Shown: piece by piece, positions 22,457 through 36,300 of the stretch
How positions within the stretch are numbered: position 1 is the first letter of the stretch
Layout: every line of letters begins with the position of its first letter
Source of the DNA: Lutraria lutraria
Lineage: Eukaryota > Mollusca > Bivalvia > Venerida > Mactridae
Direction of reading: 5' to 3'
NCBI GenBank assembly: GCA_964023205.1
Contig: OZ026834.1
Location: 32,898,756-32,962,755, forward strand
DNA: 64,000 bases
Notes under the pieces: model-generated
What the model saw: only the letters and a program-made list of their open reading frames with translations
Database searches by the model: none
Told to the model about the DNA's origin: nothing
Translations under genes and position numbers: made by a program

Positions 22457-25400
22457 ATGACGGATGACATTTCAGCTGCCCTTAGTTGGTTCGCTAATTA
22501 TACCAACTTCTATACCGTTTTGAGTGTATTGCTTTGTTTTGTGGCGATGGTGGTGTTCATTCTTCGGTTTGTATAATTTTGTTTCGTCTGATGATAATGT
22601 TATTTGTGTTATAATTCATCTGTCGAGTTTCCATACATCAATGCAACTTTGCTTGCACATTGTCATTGCAAACAGGGCTTCTGAATGCTAGCATTTGACT
22701 CACACTATTTTACTGCATTTGCTACTCCTTTTTTAACCTTTCTTTCTCTGTGTGATCAATTGATTAAAAAAGATCATCACTGGCAATATGTCACATTGTT
22801 GTGACTCATAAGTCAGTTTCACTGTGCTGTAAAAACCAGTTTGAATGAATTATATCCTCATGTATACAGTTCTGATGCACCTAAGAATCAATTATTATTT
22901 ATGGTAACTAAAACCGGAGGATACTTGTTATACGTATACATGTAACTGCGAGTCTAACTCATAACTTAGCTTAAAATTAATCATTTGTAGAGTACAATTA
23001 TTTGGACTACTTCAAGGGCAACAAATCATAACCTGTACCAGTAATGTGAATTTGTAAATAAATAGGTAGGTTCAACCATCTTGTTTCAGATTAAATGGTG
23101 AAAATTTCATGTCATCATCTGCTACACATTACGTCACTGTGAAGGAACAATCAATGATGAAGTTACACAACCCTTTCTCTGTTCAACTAGACAAAAATAA
23201 ATGTAGCTCACTGAAAGGTATGTACATGTAGTGACAATGAGTAGGATAATCTCTTGATGTCCAGTGCATGAAAAATCTATATATTTTAACTGATTTTGAT
23301 ACTGCTTATAGTTAGAAAATTAGCTCTTGGAATAATTATTATTATTGGAAATATGCTATAAGAAGTGCCTATAAAATGTGCATCAGGTATGGATAAATTC
23401 ACTCTTATTCCAATTTCCATCTTATGTTTGGAAAATATGGTTATGACGAATCTGATTTTTACCTTTAACAATTTTAGAAAAAGCAATACCAGATTATGGC
23501 ATGATTTTGGCTTTTCATTATGAGTAGAAAGGTTTTACTGTTATTATAGAATTAAATACTTTTGCATTATGTTTTAGATGGATTACATTTACAACTATTG
23601 GTGGAGCAGATGTCAAAAGTGAAGATTTTATGGGGTGTTGATATACAGTCATTTCAAAAAGAACTGCAAAAAAATTCAATTGAAATATCTGAGAGATTTG
23701 ATACCAATACAGTCTTTGATGCAAATTTTAAACAATCTAAGACATTAGCAGTGTATCCTTTTTGGTTTTATGTGTTCGTTAGTTTGTTATTGAAATGTGT
23801 GTGTTTTATTAATAATTTCAGACATCTTCAGTTTGTTAACATTTTATTGTCTTTGACTTTTATTCTGTGATTTTTATTTCAGAAATGAATATTTAGTTAA
23901 TTTAGTTTTTGTATCACATTTTGTATGATATTCTGATAAATTTGTTGTGCTTAATTTTCATTTTTATGTAGAAGTGATTCTTTAACAAACAACTTAGAAT
24001 GCCAAATAGGGATGGTAACAAAAGCGTGTTTATAAAATGTCCAGAAGAAGTGTCAGAAGAAAGCCTTGGTGAACCACCTAGACTTACCTATCCTGCCGTG
24101 ATCATAGTATGTCTGAGCAGTAATGATATGCCATCTGATATTACAAGAATAGTGAGTAAAGTAATGATGCTAAGTTTAAGACACATACTCGTAGAATGAG
24201 ATATTTTGATGTACAGTTGAACCTGTGTTAATGGCCACCTCAATATAAAGGCCACCCTATGCATAAAGCCATTCTTTTAAAAACTGACATTGAATCATCA
24301 GAACAAAATGACCTCCTAATGAAGGCCTCCTGTCAATAAAGATGGCCTTTGTTGACAGGTTTGATTGTATATAACGACTTGTTAAAATGTTGTGTATTTC
24401 TTTGGATTATTATTCGTTTTGCAATTATTATAATTACTGGTATGAGTTTAAAACAAAATTGTTTATCTTTTTAATTTCAGGTCCTGCAATTTACTGTGGT
24501 ACATCTTAAGGATTCACTGTGTAATTTAGACTCTCACATTGTTTATCAATTTGTTAAAACCAACATGAACAAGATTATTAGTCTACAAGTAAGTAAAATA
24601 ATTCTATGTATGCTGTATCTTTAAATGTTTCATGCTACATGTAATCATGTGTTAACTCATATATGAAAAGCAATCTCTTAAGTGTTTAATTAATAACATA
24701 TTACATTTATTGCATAATGAAGTAGGCGATGAGATAGCTATAAATATTTCATTAACTGTAATCTGAATGGTTAGCTGGCCAAAGTTTACTTTTAAGAATG
24801 AATCATATGATACTAACACAAATGTCTAATTCCATTTTTTGTTTCATGATAACCAAACCTACACTTAATTCCATTTTTTGTTTCATGATAATCAAACCTA
24901 CACTTACCCGGTACTCAAATGATTACAAAGTTGCTAATCAGTTCTTTTTGGGAATTAAGGATTAAGTACATGTACATTTTCAAATAATTCTTATATATCT
25001 AAACCACTTTATTTATGTTTTTTAGAAACTGAAAATTAATTTGACTGCATAGAAAAAATAACATAGGTTGGACTGATAGTCATGATCATAATGATTTTTA
25101 AAATAAAAAAAAATAAAAAAATTAAATGACTGAGTAAGTGAAAGACATAATTTTTATAATGTAATATATTTCTGTTTATTTGTTCAGAATATTTACCAGC
25201 TGATGAAGATATACAAATTGAATTGTTGTTTTTCAGCCAATTTTTATGTCAACCAGTGAAGCCAATTCACCGAATGATGTTCCAAACAATTCTGCGAAGA
25301 ATTCTCATACAAATCAGTCACCTATTGCTACCCATAATGCTTCAGTGAGCCAAGGAAATGAATGTCAAGGACAATGCTCAAATGACTCTGATGTTAGTTT

Positions 25401-25965
25401 TCAGCACAGTGTCTCTAGAGGAAAAAATCCACATTGCTTTAAAAGCATTCCTAAAACATGCGAGCCTGAAATATGTACATGGGAACAGAACGAAGCTGGC
25501 AATGATAAAATTGGCATTAGTGCTAATAATGACAATATGAACACTTTTGATGAAAATGAAGATATGTCCTTGGAAGACAATGATGAACCAGAAATGCTAG
25601 AAAATAGAGTTACTGAGAGTGGAATCATTGGAGGTAATAATGGGAACAAATTAACAGATGTTGGTACTGTTGAAGACAGTAATTCTGATGTAGATGGGGA
25701 AGAGTTATGTTGTGTCTGTCAAAGTTTAGCTGTGTTCTTTGCATTGTTGCCATGTCGACATGCTTGTGTTTGTAACAGATGTATATCACTATTAGATAAA
25801 TGTCCTATCTGTCGTGGCTTTATAGAATCCTATTTTAGAATAAATGACAGACCCGAGGTGGAAGAATGGAGACCTTCGGAAGATGAAAGTGAAAACATTG
25901 GTCCAAGACTTAATCGCTGGCAAGCATTGAATCAGAGATTGAATGAAATGTTAGGTTTCACATGA
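22457..25965 (+). CDS. CGRRF1: CGRRF1 (cell growth regulator with RING finger), complete
   Basis: A RING-type E3 ubiquitin ligase anchored in the ER membrane. Exons: 22457-22566, 23090-23217, 23578-23752, 23998-24151, 24481-24588, 25237-25965; 467 residues. Exon 1 encodes a single hydrophobic segment (FYTVLSVLLCFVAMVVFIL), matching the N-terminal membrane anchor of the family. Its donor is CG|GTTTGT; the next GT would cause a stop. Exon 2 has KEQSMMKLHNPF (vertebrate KKQMRQVKNPF), and exons 4-5 have LTYPAVIIVCLSSNDMP and VVHLKDS, collinear with the human protein. The last exon has an Asp/Asn/Ser-rich linker and a C3HC4 RING (CCVCQSL...LPCRHACVCNRC...CPIC, about 25708-25821). The exon 3 donor (GT|GTATCC) and exon 4 acceptor (aacttag) are weak, but the joined length equals the human one. 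Divergent from the BTB gene. Confidence 0.92.
24214..24367. mobile_element. CAGT-family MITE in CGRRF1 intron
   Basis: Ends CAGTTGAACCTGTG and GACAGGTTTGATTG are flanked by TA (24212-24213 and 24368-24369). The interior carries the facing GGCCACC and GGCCTTTGTT blocks. It lies in the CGRRF1 intron after the exon ending 24151. Confidence 0.75.
24828..24905. repeat. 39-bp tandem duplication
   Basis: Two head-to-tail copies (24828-24866, 24867-24905) differ at a single base (GATAACC versus GATAATC). Near identity indicates a recent duplication. It lies within the last CGRRF1 intron. Confidence 0.9.
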
Positions 25966-26682
25966 TTTTTACTTTGGTATTGATTATCATTAATCATACT
26001 AGTGTTAAGCTTCAGTAAAATTTATTGTCAAGGCCACTCTTAGAGAGATGTTGGTTTGAGGTTATGTTACCTAAGCTAGGTAGGTGGGCATTGTTTAGGT
26101 TGACATTGTATGTACTTGCACTTAAAATGAATAGCTGATATAAAGAATGAAAGAAAAATTTTGTTAACAAAATTTGGGGCTTTGGTGGAGTTTGAATGAG
26201 TTGGCACATAACTGCAAACCAACAAATTTTTAAGGTTTCGTCTAAATGTTCTGCTTAGCATTATAAGTTTCATGTGATTAATGAATGCATTTCTGAATGA
26301 ATGAAAATAAATTACGTAATAACACTGGTAAATGTATTTGATTCGCAAATCTGGAATTTACGTTCTTGATTTTTTAAACATGATTAATTTATAGGGGTGT
26401 CAATAGAGCCAAATTAAAATTCCTGAAAATCATATGTGGCCGACCGTTTTTGTCAAACAAGAGGCCTTCGACCACATTGTAGAGCAGATTAAATTGACCA
26501 TAACTTTGCCATTTCTTAAGATATTTTCATCAAATAACTTTTTATTTTACTCAGAAATATCCGGAATATTGTTACCCCTGTAATTTATTTTGCTGTATTA
26601 CACATATAATTTGGTATGAAGGATAGTGCTTGTAATGAAATATGTAATGATACTACCTACAGGAGCTATTTTATTACACAGT

Positions 26683-26856
26683 CAGGGGTGTGATTCTCCC
26701 TCCTTTCAGCTGATTTCCTCTTTTTTGTCTTAAAATCTTTGAAACAGAAGGGTCCAGATTCAGTCTGACATACTCAAAAATGATGTTTTTGCAAGAGTAA
26801 GGGGGGTGGGGGTAGGGTATTTCAGCTTTTTTGCTCTTGGAGTAATCACACCCCTG
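26683..26856. mobile_element. 174-bp MITE, CAGGGGTGTGATT ends, CACAGT duplication
   Basis: The termini CAGGGGTGTGATT and AATCACACCCCTG are perfect 13-bp inverted repeats. CACAGT is present directly on both sides (26677-26682 and 26857-26862). There is no coding capacity. CAGGG-type ends suggest a hAT-like parent, though a 6-bp duplication is short for hAT. A second right-end-like CACACCCCTG occurs at 28189-28198. Confidence 0.75.
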
Positions 26857-27473
26857 CACAGTCCTTATAACTAAATTTATGTGCTAGAATTTGTTTTCGG
26901 TTGTTATCAATATTCTTATACTAAGTCACCCTTTATTATAAATCTAGCTGTTGCATCATACAATTTGAATAATACTGCACTGGTGTCTTTATACAATTAA
27001 TTTTGTGTCTGTCATATTTTATCATGTGCATTACATGGTACGTATAATACACTTGGTAACTTGGGAGAAAAATATTTTGGTGAACACTGGAATTTTTATG
27101 TCATTATATGTATTTAATTTCAATGATTTTAGTTATATATTTTTCATTTCATTGTCAATAAATAACATGTTTTAATTTTTTATCTTAATAACTTAATGTT
27201 CCTACTTGTTTGTTTATTATTGATTTTATTATTGTTTTCCGTGGTCAAATTTTGTTAATGAATTACGTTAAAAATAGGATGATTATTTATTGTTTTTAAG
27301 TAACTTAAATATACCTCAATATCAGAATTAAATTTTACCATAAATAGCAATGAACTTGTTATTTTATTGATCTGTGCATGTCCAACTCACAAAATATATC
27401 ATCCTTTCAATGCTTACTATGTATTCATTTGTCCCAAACCACTGAAAATGAATCTCATTACGTAAAATTGCAT

Positions 27474-27650
27474 CCAGTGAAGTATAGTTTAGCCTAGTGA
27501 AGTATATATAACCAAATGAAGTAAAGTTTAGTCAAGGTAAGTATAGTTTATCAAAGTGAAGTATGATTTGTCTTAGTGAAGTATAGTTTGTCTGAGTGAA
27601 GTATAATTTGTCTTAGTGAAGTATAGTTTAGCCTAGTGAAGTATTGTTTT
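27474..27650. repeat. Minisatellite, GTGAAGTATAGTTTGTCTTA unit
   Basis: About nine head-to-tail copies of a 20-bp unit (AGTGAAGTATAGTTTRNCTW) with scattered substitutions; the last six are the most regular. It lies downstream of CGRRF1. Confidence 0.85.
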
Positions 27651-27807
27651 TGACCTGAATGTTTCTCAGGAATGTTGAAAGAAAATTTACAGAATATGAG
27701 CAAAACTTAACAACTTAGCGATATACAAATGTAGTTCTGAACTCTTAATCTGATGAGCCTTCACAAAAAAATAAGAGACATGTAATATTTTCTAAGAAAA
27801 AAATATT

Positions 27808-27982
27808 CAGTCAAATCTGTGATCAAAGGTCACCCTTTGGAAAGACATAATGTGGCCTTTATCGACAGATGGCCTTTATTTTGAGGTCATTTTGTTCTGA
27901 ATAACCAATGAGTTTTTAAAAGAATGAATGGCCTTTATTCACAGGGTGGCCTTCAAAAGGTGGCTGCTAACAAGTTTGACTG
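27808..27982. mobile_element. CAGT-family MITE
   Basis: Ends CAGTCAAATCTGTG and CAAGTTTGACTG, with TA on the right (27983-27984) and TT on the left. Interior ATGGCCTTTATT and GGTGGCC blocks match the other family copies. Confidence 0.75.
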
Positions 27983-30756
27983 TATGTCCAAATTTCCTGT
28001 TTTTGACCCTTTATCACCTTTTAAATAGTGAAGTTAGCTACCACTGGAATGTGATATCACAAGCACTTGAGGGCAGGAAAATACCTCACCCATGCAGTCA
28101 ATTTCTTCTTGAATAGATCTAGACAGGATCTGAGTGCTAATGTCTGAAACATATTGTCTGAAGATGAAATCTTCTCAAAGAAGGAAGTCACACCCCTGCA
28201 GTTCTGATTGGTTACCGATAAACTCTGGTTAATGTTTATTAGGAAAACACCAATCGCTATAAATGTGAATAGATTCAGTCCATGCTGTGCATACTTGGCA
28301 CAAAATGTGTCTATACTTTGAAATAAAATTATTGCTTACTTTGTATATGATGATAAGTATACTTTTTAGTCAACATTATTTAGTCTCAAGCACCCATAGT
28401 AACCAGTAATTCCAATAAACAATGGTTACTTCCCTTGGTGTAAATATGTAAATGCATTCCAGTAGATTTTAATTTGGATTATAACACAAATAAAACAACA
28501 AAGACAAATATATATATATTCAATACTTTACTTTTCATAATGTCTGTCAACACATATAATTAGGGTGTGTCTATAGAATGATTTTGCAAGATAAAATACA
28601 AGATTGAGCAAGCTGAAATAGATCCAACATACAGCTAATTCATTCATACATAATGTTGTCATGTAACAGAGCATGTACATCAACTAAGCATAAAACTGAA
28701 TCTTTAACAAGAGATAAAGTACAAAAGTTTCTCTTCATTAGAAATTCTCACTAAATAAAGCAGAAAATTGTGTGTGCTGTGGATTGATTTAGACAAATAG
28801 TGATTTGATGTCTTCATAGTATAGAGATGACTATGGGAGCCATCTACAACTGAACTCTTATTAAATCCAAGAGTATATTCACAACACTAAGCATTCCAAA
28901 ACTTATCAAAAAGCATAAATATAAGTAAGATTTACCATAAAATAACATTGACAATTACTTCCTTGATACAAGTTTTCTGACAATATGTTTTTTAATCTGT
29001 AAATACATTCAGTTTTCATGAATTATTTCAAAATATGACAAGTCTGCAAAACTACCAGTAAACTCTGATAGTGAAAAAAAACATGAATATATATATACAT
29101 GTACGTGAGAAAACTTACAATAGCAGTAACTTTGGAACAAAATGTTCCTTACTTCAAGTCATAAATAATAGATGTGCAAAGAACTTTTAGTAACAGAATA
29201 TTATCAGACAATAGTTTGTTGCTTATATTACATTTACTTTTATTCAATTCTTTAAAACAAATATGCAAAAAAAGATGTTATATGCAATATACAATACATA
29301 CAAAATCAGATATTATATTGATTCTTTCAACTGAATAGGAACTTACTGACCTAGTTCTTGTACTGTTAAAATCTTTAACGACTTGAAGTAACTAACATTT
29401 TCTCATAAATTAGCCACTAAATGCATAATACATGGCAACTCTCCTACATCTGATGTAACATTAACTTGGAATGGATTAAGTAATTATGTACCTAGTTTGT
29501 GTTGGGGAAAACTCCTTGAAAATACTATCTTATAGAACACAAATACCAAGTTAACATACCACAAGCAATAATCAATATGGACCTTCCAGGAATAAAGCTC
29601 CACAGAGTAGAAAAATCGTATTCCAATGTATAAAATAAACAGTTTCTTATTACTTTAATGTACTATGAAAACTTTAAACAAGTTAAATAGTTAATATGTA
29701 CTTTTAATGAGAATATGTCGATGAACAAGCATTCAAAATACATTCACACTTAATTAAACCAAGCGATATTCTGATAGGCAGACTAAATGTTTACAGTGAG
29801 ACAACATAATCACAGTAGACACATTACATTAACCCCCAAAAAAGAAAGAAAAAAAACTAACAAGCGCATGAAATCTAATGTTATCAAAAGGAATTAAAAG
29901 GTGGGGGTCCGTCTAGGTGACGAAGAATAACAACAGAAAAGTTTACATTTGTCAATAAATGAATGCAACATGTTTTGTTTTCAATCAATGCACTACTAAA
30001 TGGTAAATACACGACATGGTAAAAACTAGGTCTAGTACCTGATGATGTGTAATATAAACTTCAAAACTCAGCTCTTTCAAAGCCATTATTCATAAATACT
30101 TTCTATGTACACACGAAAGAATATCGAATGAATATCCACTAAATAACAGACATAATAAATAAATTCAAAGAAATGAAGTTCTATCAACTTGTTAACGATT
30201 ATGTTTATACAATATTATATACATCATGTTGATATCACACTAAGTAACATAAACATTAACAATGTTAATGTCCAGCACATCCATTTAAAATTTCACCAGA
30301 AATAAACTAATACCCTTCCTTTATATATAACAGACTTGATCACAGAATCTTAGTAAAACATGCATATTTGTGACCAGTTAATGAGTGTGCACTGAATGTA
30401 CAATAAGAACAAAACAATATATCTCCTTTGAAAGGCACCACGCAAATATTGTACATAGTAAAATATATTGAAATCATTTAAAAAATATACCTATGATAAG
30501 CCAGGATATACGGAAACAACAATATAGTTTAGGCCTACAATATTAGTAAAACTGATTTCTTACAGGCACACCAAACATGTATGGCTCAATTGTACACAGA
30601 ATAATTATGGGACGTGAAATAGTCAATCATATTACGACGCAAGTAAAGCTTTTTTTTTCATGATTTCTTTAAGAAAACCAAGACTGAGATTACATCCAAA
30701 TAAAAAATTCTGCTGACAAGCCAGCAATTGGAACTTGAACAACAACAACCTATGTA

Positions 30757-30913
30757 CAGTCATACCTGTGAATAAATGCCACTCTTGGGAAAGACATGTT
30801 GTGGCCTTTATTGCCAGGTAGCTTTATTTGCTGGTTATTTTATTTTAATAATCTTGACGTTTTTTGAAAGAATGACCTTTATTTAGAATTGGCTGCTAAC
30901 ACAGGTTCGACTG
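30757..30913. mobile_element. CAGT-family MITE, TA target duplication
   Basis: Ends CAGTCATACCTGTG and CACAGGTTCGACTG, with TA at 30755-30756 and 30914-30915. The interior TGTGGCCTTTATTG matches other family copies. Confidence 0.8.
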
Positions 30914-33399
30914 TACAGATTTTTTATTACAGTGTTGTTAGAATAAAGCATAAAGAAATTCAGTATACATTTCTGTAACTCATCTCATAATCATAAAACA
31001 TAGGCAACAAAAGTGACAGCTGGACGGAATATATGTGATATGATATGATGACATAATTCAATTTGTCATCATTAAAATGTTCAATTCTTACACATGAATG
31101 TAAAGTTCTTAAAATAATCTTAAACAGTAAAATCCTATAATTAGGATGAACATGTTAGTATCATACAATGCAGTAACTACAGTTATCTATTCTAGATGAC
31201 TATATAACTATTTATCACATGTTCTTTAACAGCACTTGACTTTAAAATCACTTCATGCAGATTAATTGTCTGATAATACATAAAATCTTAGGAATTGATT
31301 ACTTCATCCAAAGCAACTGACTGCTACAGGGTTTGATTGAAAATCTGCTAAAAGTATTAAATGAATTAATCGAAACTCCTTGAAAGTACTGAGTAAAATA
31401 ACAAGATACATTACTCTAGATGATTGAAAAGTAATCCTTAATCGGAAATCTGTGTTCAAATAAATCAATGATCAATTAATCTACCATATTAAGTTATTAA
31501 CTTTAATGCATAAAATATAACTTCAGTGAAATATCTGAAAAAATAAAACAAAACAAAAAATGTTAAATATACATAAAATGACATAAAAAAGTTGACTGGC
31601 AGAAATATAATGACAGTAAGTAATATAGAAGTGTATCACAGAATCTGTGTAAATATATCCATTCTTTTGAAACAATTATGCTCAAAATAATACAACAATG
31701 TCTCAACCTGACAGAAAAAAAACATAAAAAACTCCTCATCTGAACTCAAACTTTTTCTTATAATTGCAAGCACTTAAGAATTAAAAATAAATTAAAACTA
31801 TATAATGATCAGTGGAATATATATGTACATACATTATCCGATAATGCAAACTGGATACCAAAAAAGCACATTAAAAAAAGTAAATCACAGATACCATTTA
31901 CATGTAACACAACAAAATATCAGTAAAATTAAAGTTAGATTTCTTCCAAGCAGAACTTAAAGCCAAGGGAATGATTTGAATCAAAGTTATTTCATTGAAA
32001 CTAAACAATAATGGACAAAATGTAGATTGAACTTAAATATAAACTATTTTCCATGGAATATCAAAAACTTAACCTAATTGAAAAGTAAAATGAGAAGGTT
32101 TTTAAATGATAAAACTCGATAAACTAAATACGCCAACAGGTAAAGTCGGCACTTATTTATGAATAATAAAATATCATAGATCTAAACCAGGCTACTATTT
32201 CTCTATCGTACCGATAAGCAGGTATGAGTTCCGTAAGCTATACATCTGCGTATGCTGTCATTAAAATAAATATTATAATACAAGATTTAAAATTTAAGCA
32301 ATGAAGAATGATACTCCCTAAGATTACATCCCTGAAGGTAGTACATTCATCATTACTGACTTATACAGTCATACATATAAATTAACTTCCTACTTATCAC
32401 TCATAATACCACCAGAAAAAAACTCATACATGTACTTTTAAATATGGTCATTTCTGAGAGGAAATTTTTGTGTTATTATCGCAGTTTTCTGTAGAGTGCA
32501 AAAATAACTTCTGCAGAATCCTAAATCATCTTTATGCTTAACATTCATCAATTCTATTCTGTAAATGATACAGATATGCATCTTTTAGACAAACAAAACT
32601 TCAGCATGCAATAACAAATCAAATTCACTAATAAGGGTGTCTTAACAAACACAAAGCAAACATTAACATGGCTATAAATTATATATATAATTATAATATA
32701 ATAACAATTCTATAATAAAACAATTAATTCATTATTAAACAATAGCTATTATAAGTACATGTACTTGATATTACATCAAACAGAAGCCACACTATGTCTC
32801 TTATTCTAAACTGCACATTTAATACAATACAAATCAACATCACTCCTAAATGGCCCTTTTTCACACTTCACAACTCTCCAACATTACCTTCAAGTATATT
32901 ATATTCTAACTTATTTACATCACTAAGTCATTGTCACTTTTATTTTTCACCATTTCACAAATTACACAAGGGGACTCTGGAAACAAGATCATAACAAAAA
33001 GTTCATGACATTATACATCTAGAAAAGTTCACTGTATTCTTAACAGGTTACTGTTCATCCTCTCGTAAAATAACGATTAACATTCACGTTCTTACTTATA
33101 AAAACACAAATGAACAAACCGCAGCATACAAACATATTGTGATTTCACTGTTTATTTCACGACGTTAATCAAACACATCCAACAGAACATATAAATATAT
33201 ACATATTAGAGTGTTTTCCTTTAATTTTCTTAATGGAAAGACATTTTTCATGCCAATCCCTTGCTGTACTCCATCTTACAATAAGCACATAATTGGCAAC
33301 ACTGATTCATGTTGAATCTAGCAATGCAAGTAATTCTTCCTTAATTGAAGAAATCTAGATTCTTTAAAGCCATCCTATACAGGTTAAGGGTCACATTTA

Positions 33400-36300
33400 T
33401 CAGTCCCTGAAATCTATTAATTCTTGTAGTAGTTGAATATGTCTTGGTGTAACATTGGGATCAGAAGATGCCCTTTCTATCAACTGGGAACCCATATGAT
33501 TGTGGAGGGAATTCACGAGACGTCCTGTTGCAGTTCTAATGCTAGAGCTGCCCCCTTGGACGGCCCCACTACTATTAGTGGCCCCAAGGAGATGCCATAA
33601 TAACGGCAAGACATGCAATACAACTTGTTTCTGCTTCTTTGGATAAACTCTCTTCACCAATTCTGAAAATGTCAGTCAAGAATGTAAATAACAACATCCA
33701 TTTCATATTTTATTTTTAAAAATATTATAGCTATGATTTTAAAATTTTAATTTCCAATTATGAATACAGTAATATCAAATTATATTTTCAGTAAAACAAC
33801 AACAAAAAAAAAACAATTTTGCAACTAGAATTCTTCATGAGTTCATGTATTTTTTGAGTAATAAAAAAATTGTTTGTTTTTCCTAAATATTTGAGTTTTT
33901 AACTGAACTCACATACCCTAGGTTCATAGACACAAAGTTCTCTATTGAGGGTAGTGATCTTGCTTATATGTATGTAATTCATGATTAGAGAATAGGTACT
34001 AAGTACAAACACTTGTAGAATATATTCTAATGATATACCTGCAACAACTTCAACCAAGTGTGGTTTACTACGAGCACTAGCCGACTGTGCTTGATTCGCA
34101 AGTGGTTGAATTAATACAGCACCATCTGAGAACAGAAATAGAATATTCAATATTAACATATGAAACAGAAAGTAGACCAAAATGGTTGAACATAAATTTA
34201 TCAAAATCAGCAATTCAAGTTTCCATTCAGGAACAATTAAGGTATGCCATTTACTGGTTTATGTCTACAGTTTTATCAGGTAATGTAAGATAATGAAGTT
34301 ATGTCTAATAAACCACTTTCGAAGTATTACTTATCATATATATGGTACAGAATTGAAGTTCAATTTGCCATTTGTTATGCTGACCAGGAGAAAAAAATCC
34401 TTTGTACTCTTTTTTACAATATGTAAATCAATACAAGTCAGTTATATACAGATTTGTAACTGAACTAGGAAGCAAAACATTAGTTCAGCAAATTCATAAT
34501 GCCTGATGAAATAGCACTTTGTAGTAAAATGCATTGTACAAAATTCATAAAATAGGAAATTAATAAATATTTTCCTAATCTACATACCTAAATTCTAATT
34601 AATACCAATGGCTGTGTGACTGATAATGATGTTACAGATTTATTGTCAAAGAAGTCATCAAGGAAAACTATTCTTTTTAAAGAAAATTAAGTCAATGAAA
34701 ATTATCCACATACCTAAGTGTTCTAACAAAGCATTTATAATATCGACTGCAGTCTGGTTTATATCTTTATTCTTTGAAGACAGGTTGGGTGACACATTAC
34801 CAACAAGTATGGTAACTACAGATGATAAGGAATTGTTCAATACAGGAATAATCTGAAGCATTACTTGTAAAGCATACAAGTTCACTTTACTGTTGGGATC
34901 CTGCAGTCTTGGCAAGAATTTGTCAAATATCTGAAAATGTAAAGTAGAATTATAATTAAGACATACATAATACTGGTATGCTTTCTTATATTTTGATCAA
35001 ACTAAATATCTAATAAACATGATTAAGTTTCTATTGATCAGTTTCCATCAAGATTTGAAAATTGCAATTAAATACTTTTAAACAATCAAAATTGTTTGGT
35101 GCATTAAGACTAAGGCTATATTCAAAATAAATTTTAAGTTTGCTACATTTCTACATGTGTAAAATAAAAATATTCAAAGTAGGAAATCCTTAAATGATGT
35201 TGGTTTTCAATTACACTGCTTAACTTTTAACATAATGTTGGTAGGTACCGGTATGTTTTTTTTTTCAATATCAAAAACATTTCTGCATCAAGAATTTTTT
35301 AATGAGAACGTTGAATAAGTGCAATATTTCTACTTCTTATTAAAATAGATCCTTTTAAGCTACTTTAAATTGTGCAAACGAACAATAGAAAGTATAAGTA
35401 ATAATAAAACCTACCTTAATAATATTTCCAGAAACCAAATTTGCATTCATTTCACACATTTCTAGTAGTGTGGTTATACCCTTGTATCTATCCCTCCAAT
35501 CACTGGCTGACATCATCGCGTTCATTTCCTTGATCTCTTCCATCGTAGCATCATCTGTACGAGCGTTGCTACGTTTTTTAGGGGTCTCACTGTTTTATTA
35601 AGTAGAAATAACCATTACTCAGTATTCATGAATAATCAAGTAAACGAAACAGAGAATAAAACATTTCTAATGCTTAGAAATATAAAACTAATGTAATAAC
35701 GAAAATAAATTCTTCAGAGCAACTTTACATGTTAAGTACACTTCCAAAACAACAGCTCTAAGTTTTATCAATTAAGTTTAAGAATGATGTAAACCAAATG
35801 ATATAAATAATCATTATACTGTGTAGATACTAAAAATTTATTATACATACCTATTTGCAGAATTCCCACGAATGACAGAACTCGATCGACTACCATGACC
35901 CGAGCGCCAGCCTCGTGCTGATGATGTCTCATTTGGACCGTCTCCAATTCCCTAAATGACAATATCGTTTTATATAATAATAGTAAATTGAAAATAAACA
36001 ACTAAATAGTGACTGAAATCATGAAGATTGATCAATCACATGGATGGTTATTCAATAATTGAGATCATTAGCATTGATATTACAAGAGAATGATATGAAT
36101 TCAAAAATAACTTAAGTACTTAATTTACTTAAAACAAAGTAACAAAATGTATTCAATAGATAAAGGGGGCCTGAAACTTTTGTACTAAAATTGAGGTCTG
36201 TAAATTCTGATTGACAGATTCACTCACCTTGACTTTTAATGATTCTACAAGATCTTTCACATTTCTCAGAGTATTTGAAGGTAAGTGTTTACTCAACATT

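Larger units (their letters stand above)
25966..33399. other. Convergent 3' interval of CGRRF1 and TOGARAM1, no coding sequence
   Basis: Neither strand shows a protein-like open frame longer than about 90 codons. The interval must hold both 3'UTRs. AATAAA candidates for CGRRF1 occur near 26307 and 27158, and TTTATT (minus-strand AATAAA) near 33150 could serve TOGARAM1. It also contains three small DNA elements and a minisatellite, listed separately. 28.5-33.3 kb is uniform AT-rich sequence; a long TOGARAM1 3'UTR or a non-coding RNA cannot be told apart from plain intergenic DNA here. Confidence 0.6.

Noticed and set aside
27474..27650. CRISPR-like array
   Set aside because: Units are contiguous with no spacers, and the genome is animal; it is a minisatellite.
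32794..32994. 66-residue open frame downstream of TOGARAM1
   Set aside because: Low-complexity, no homologue recognised, and lies in probable 3'UTR or intergenic DNA.
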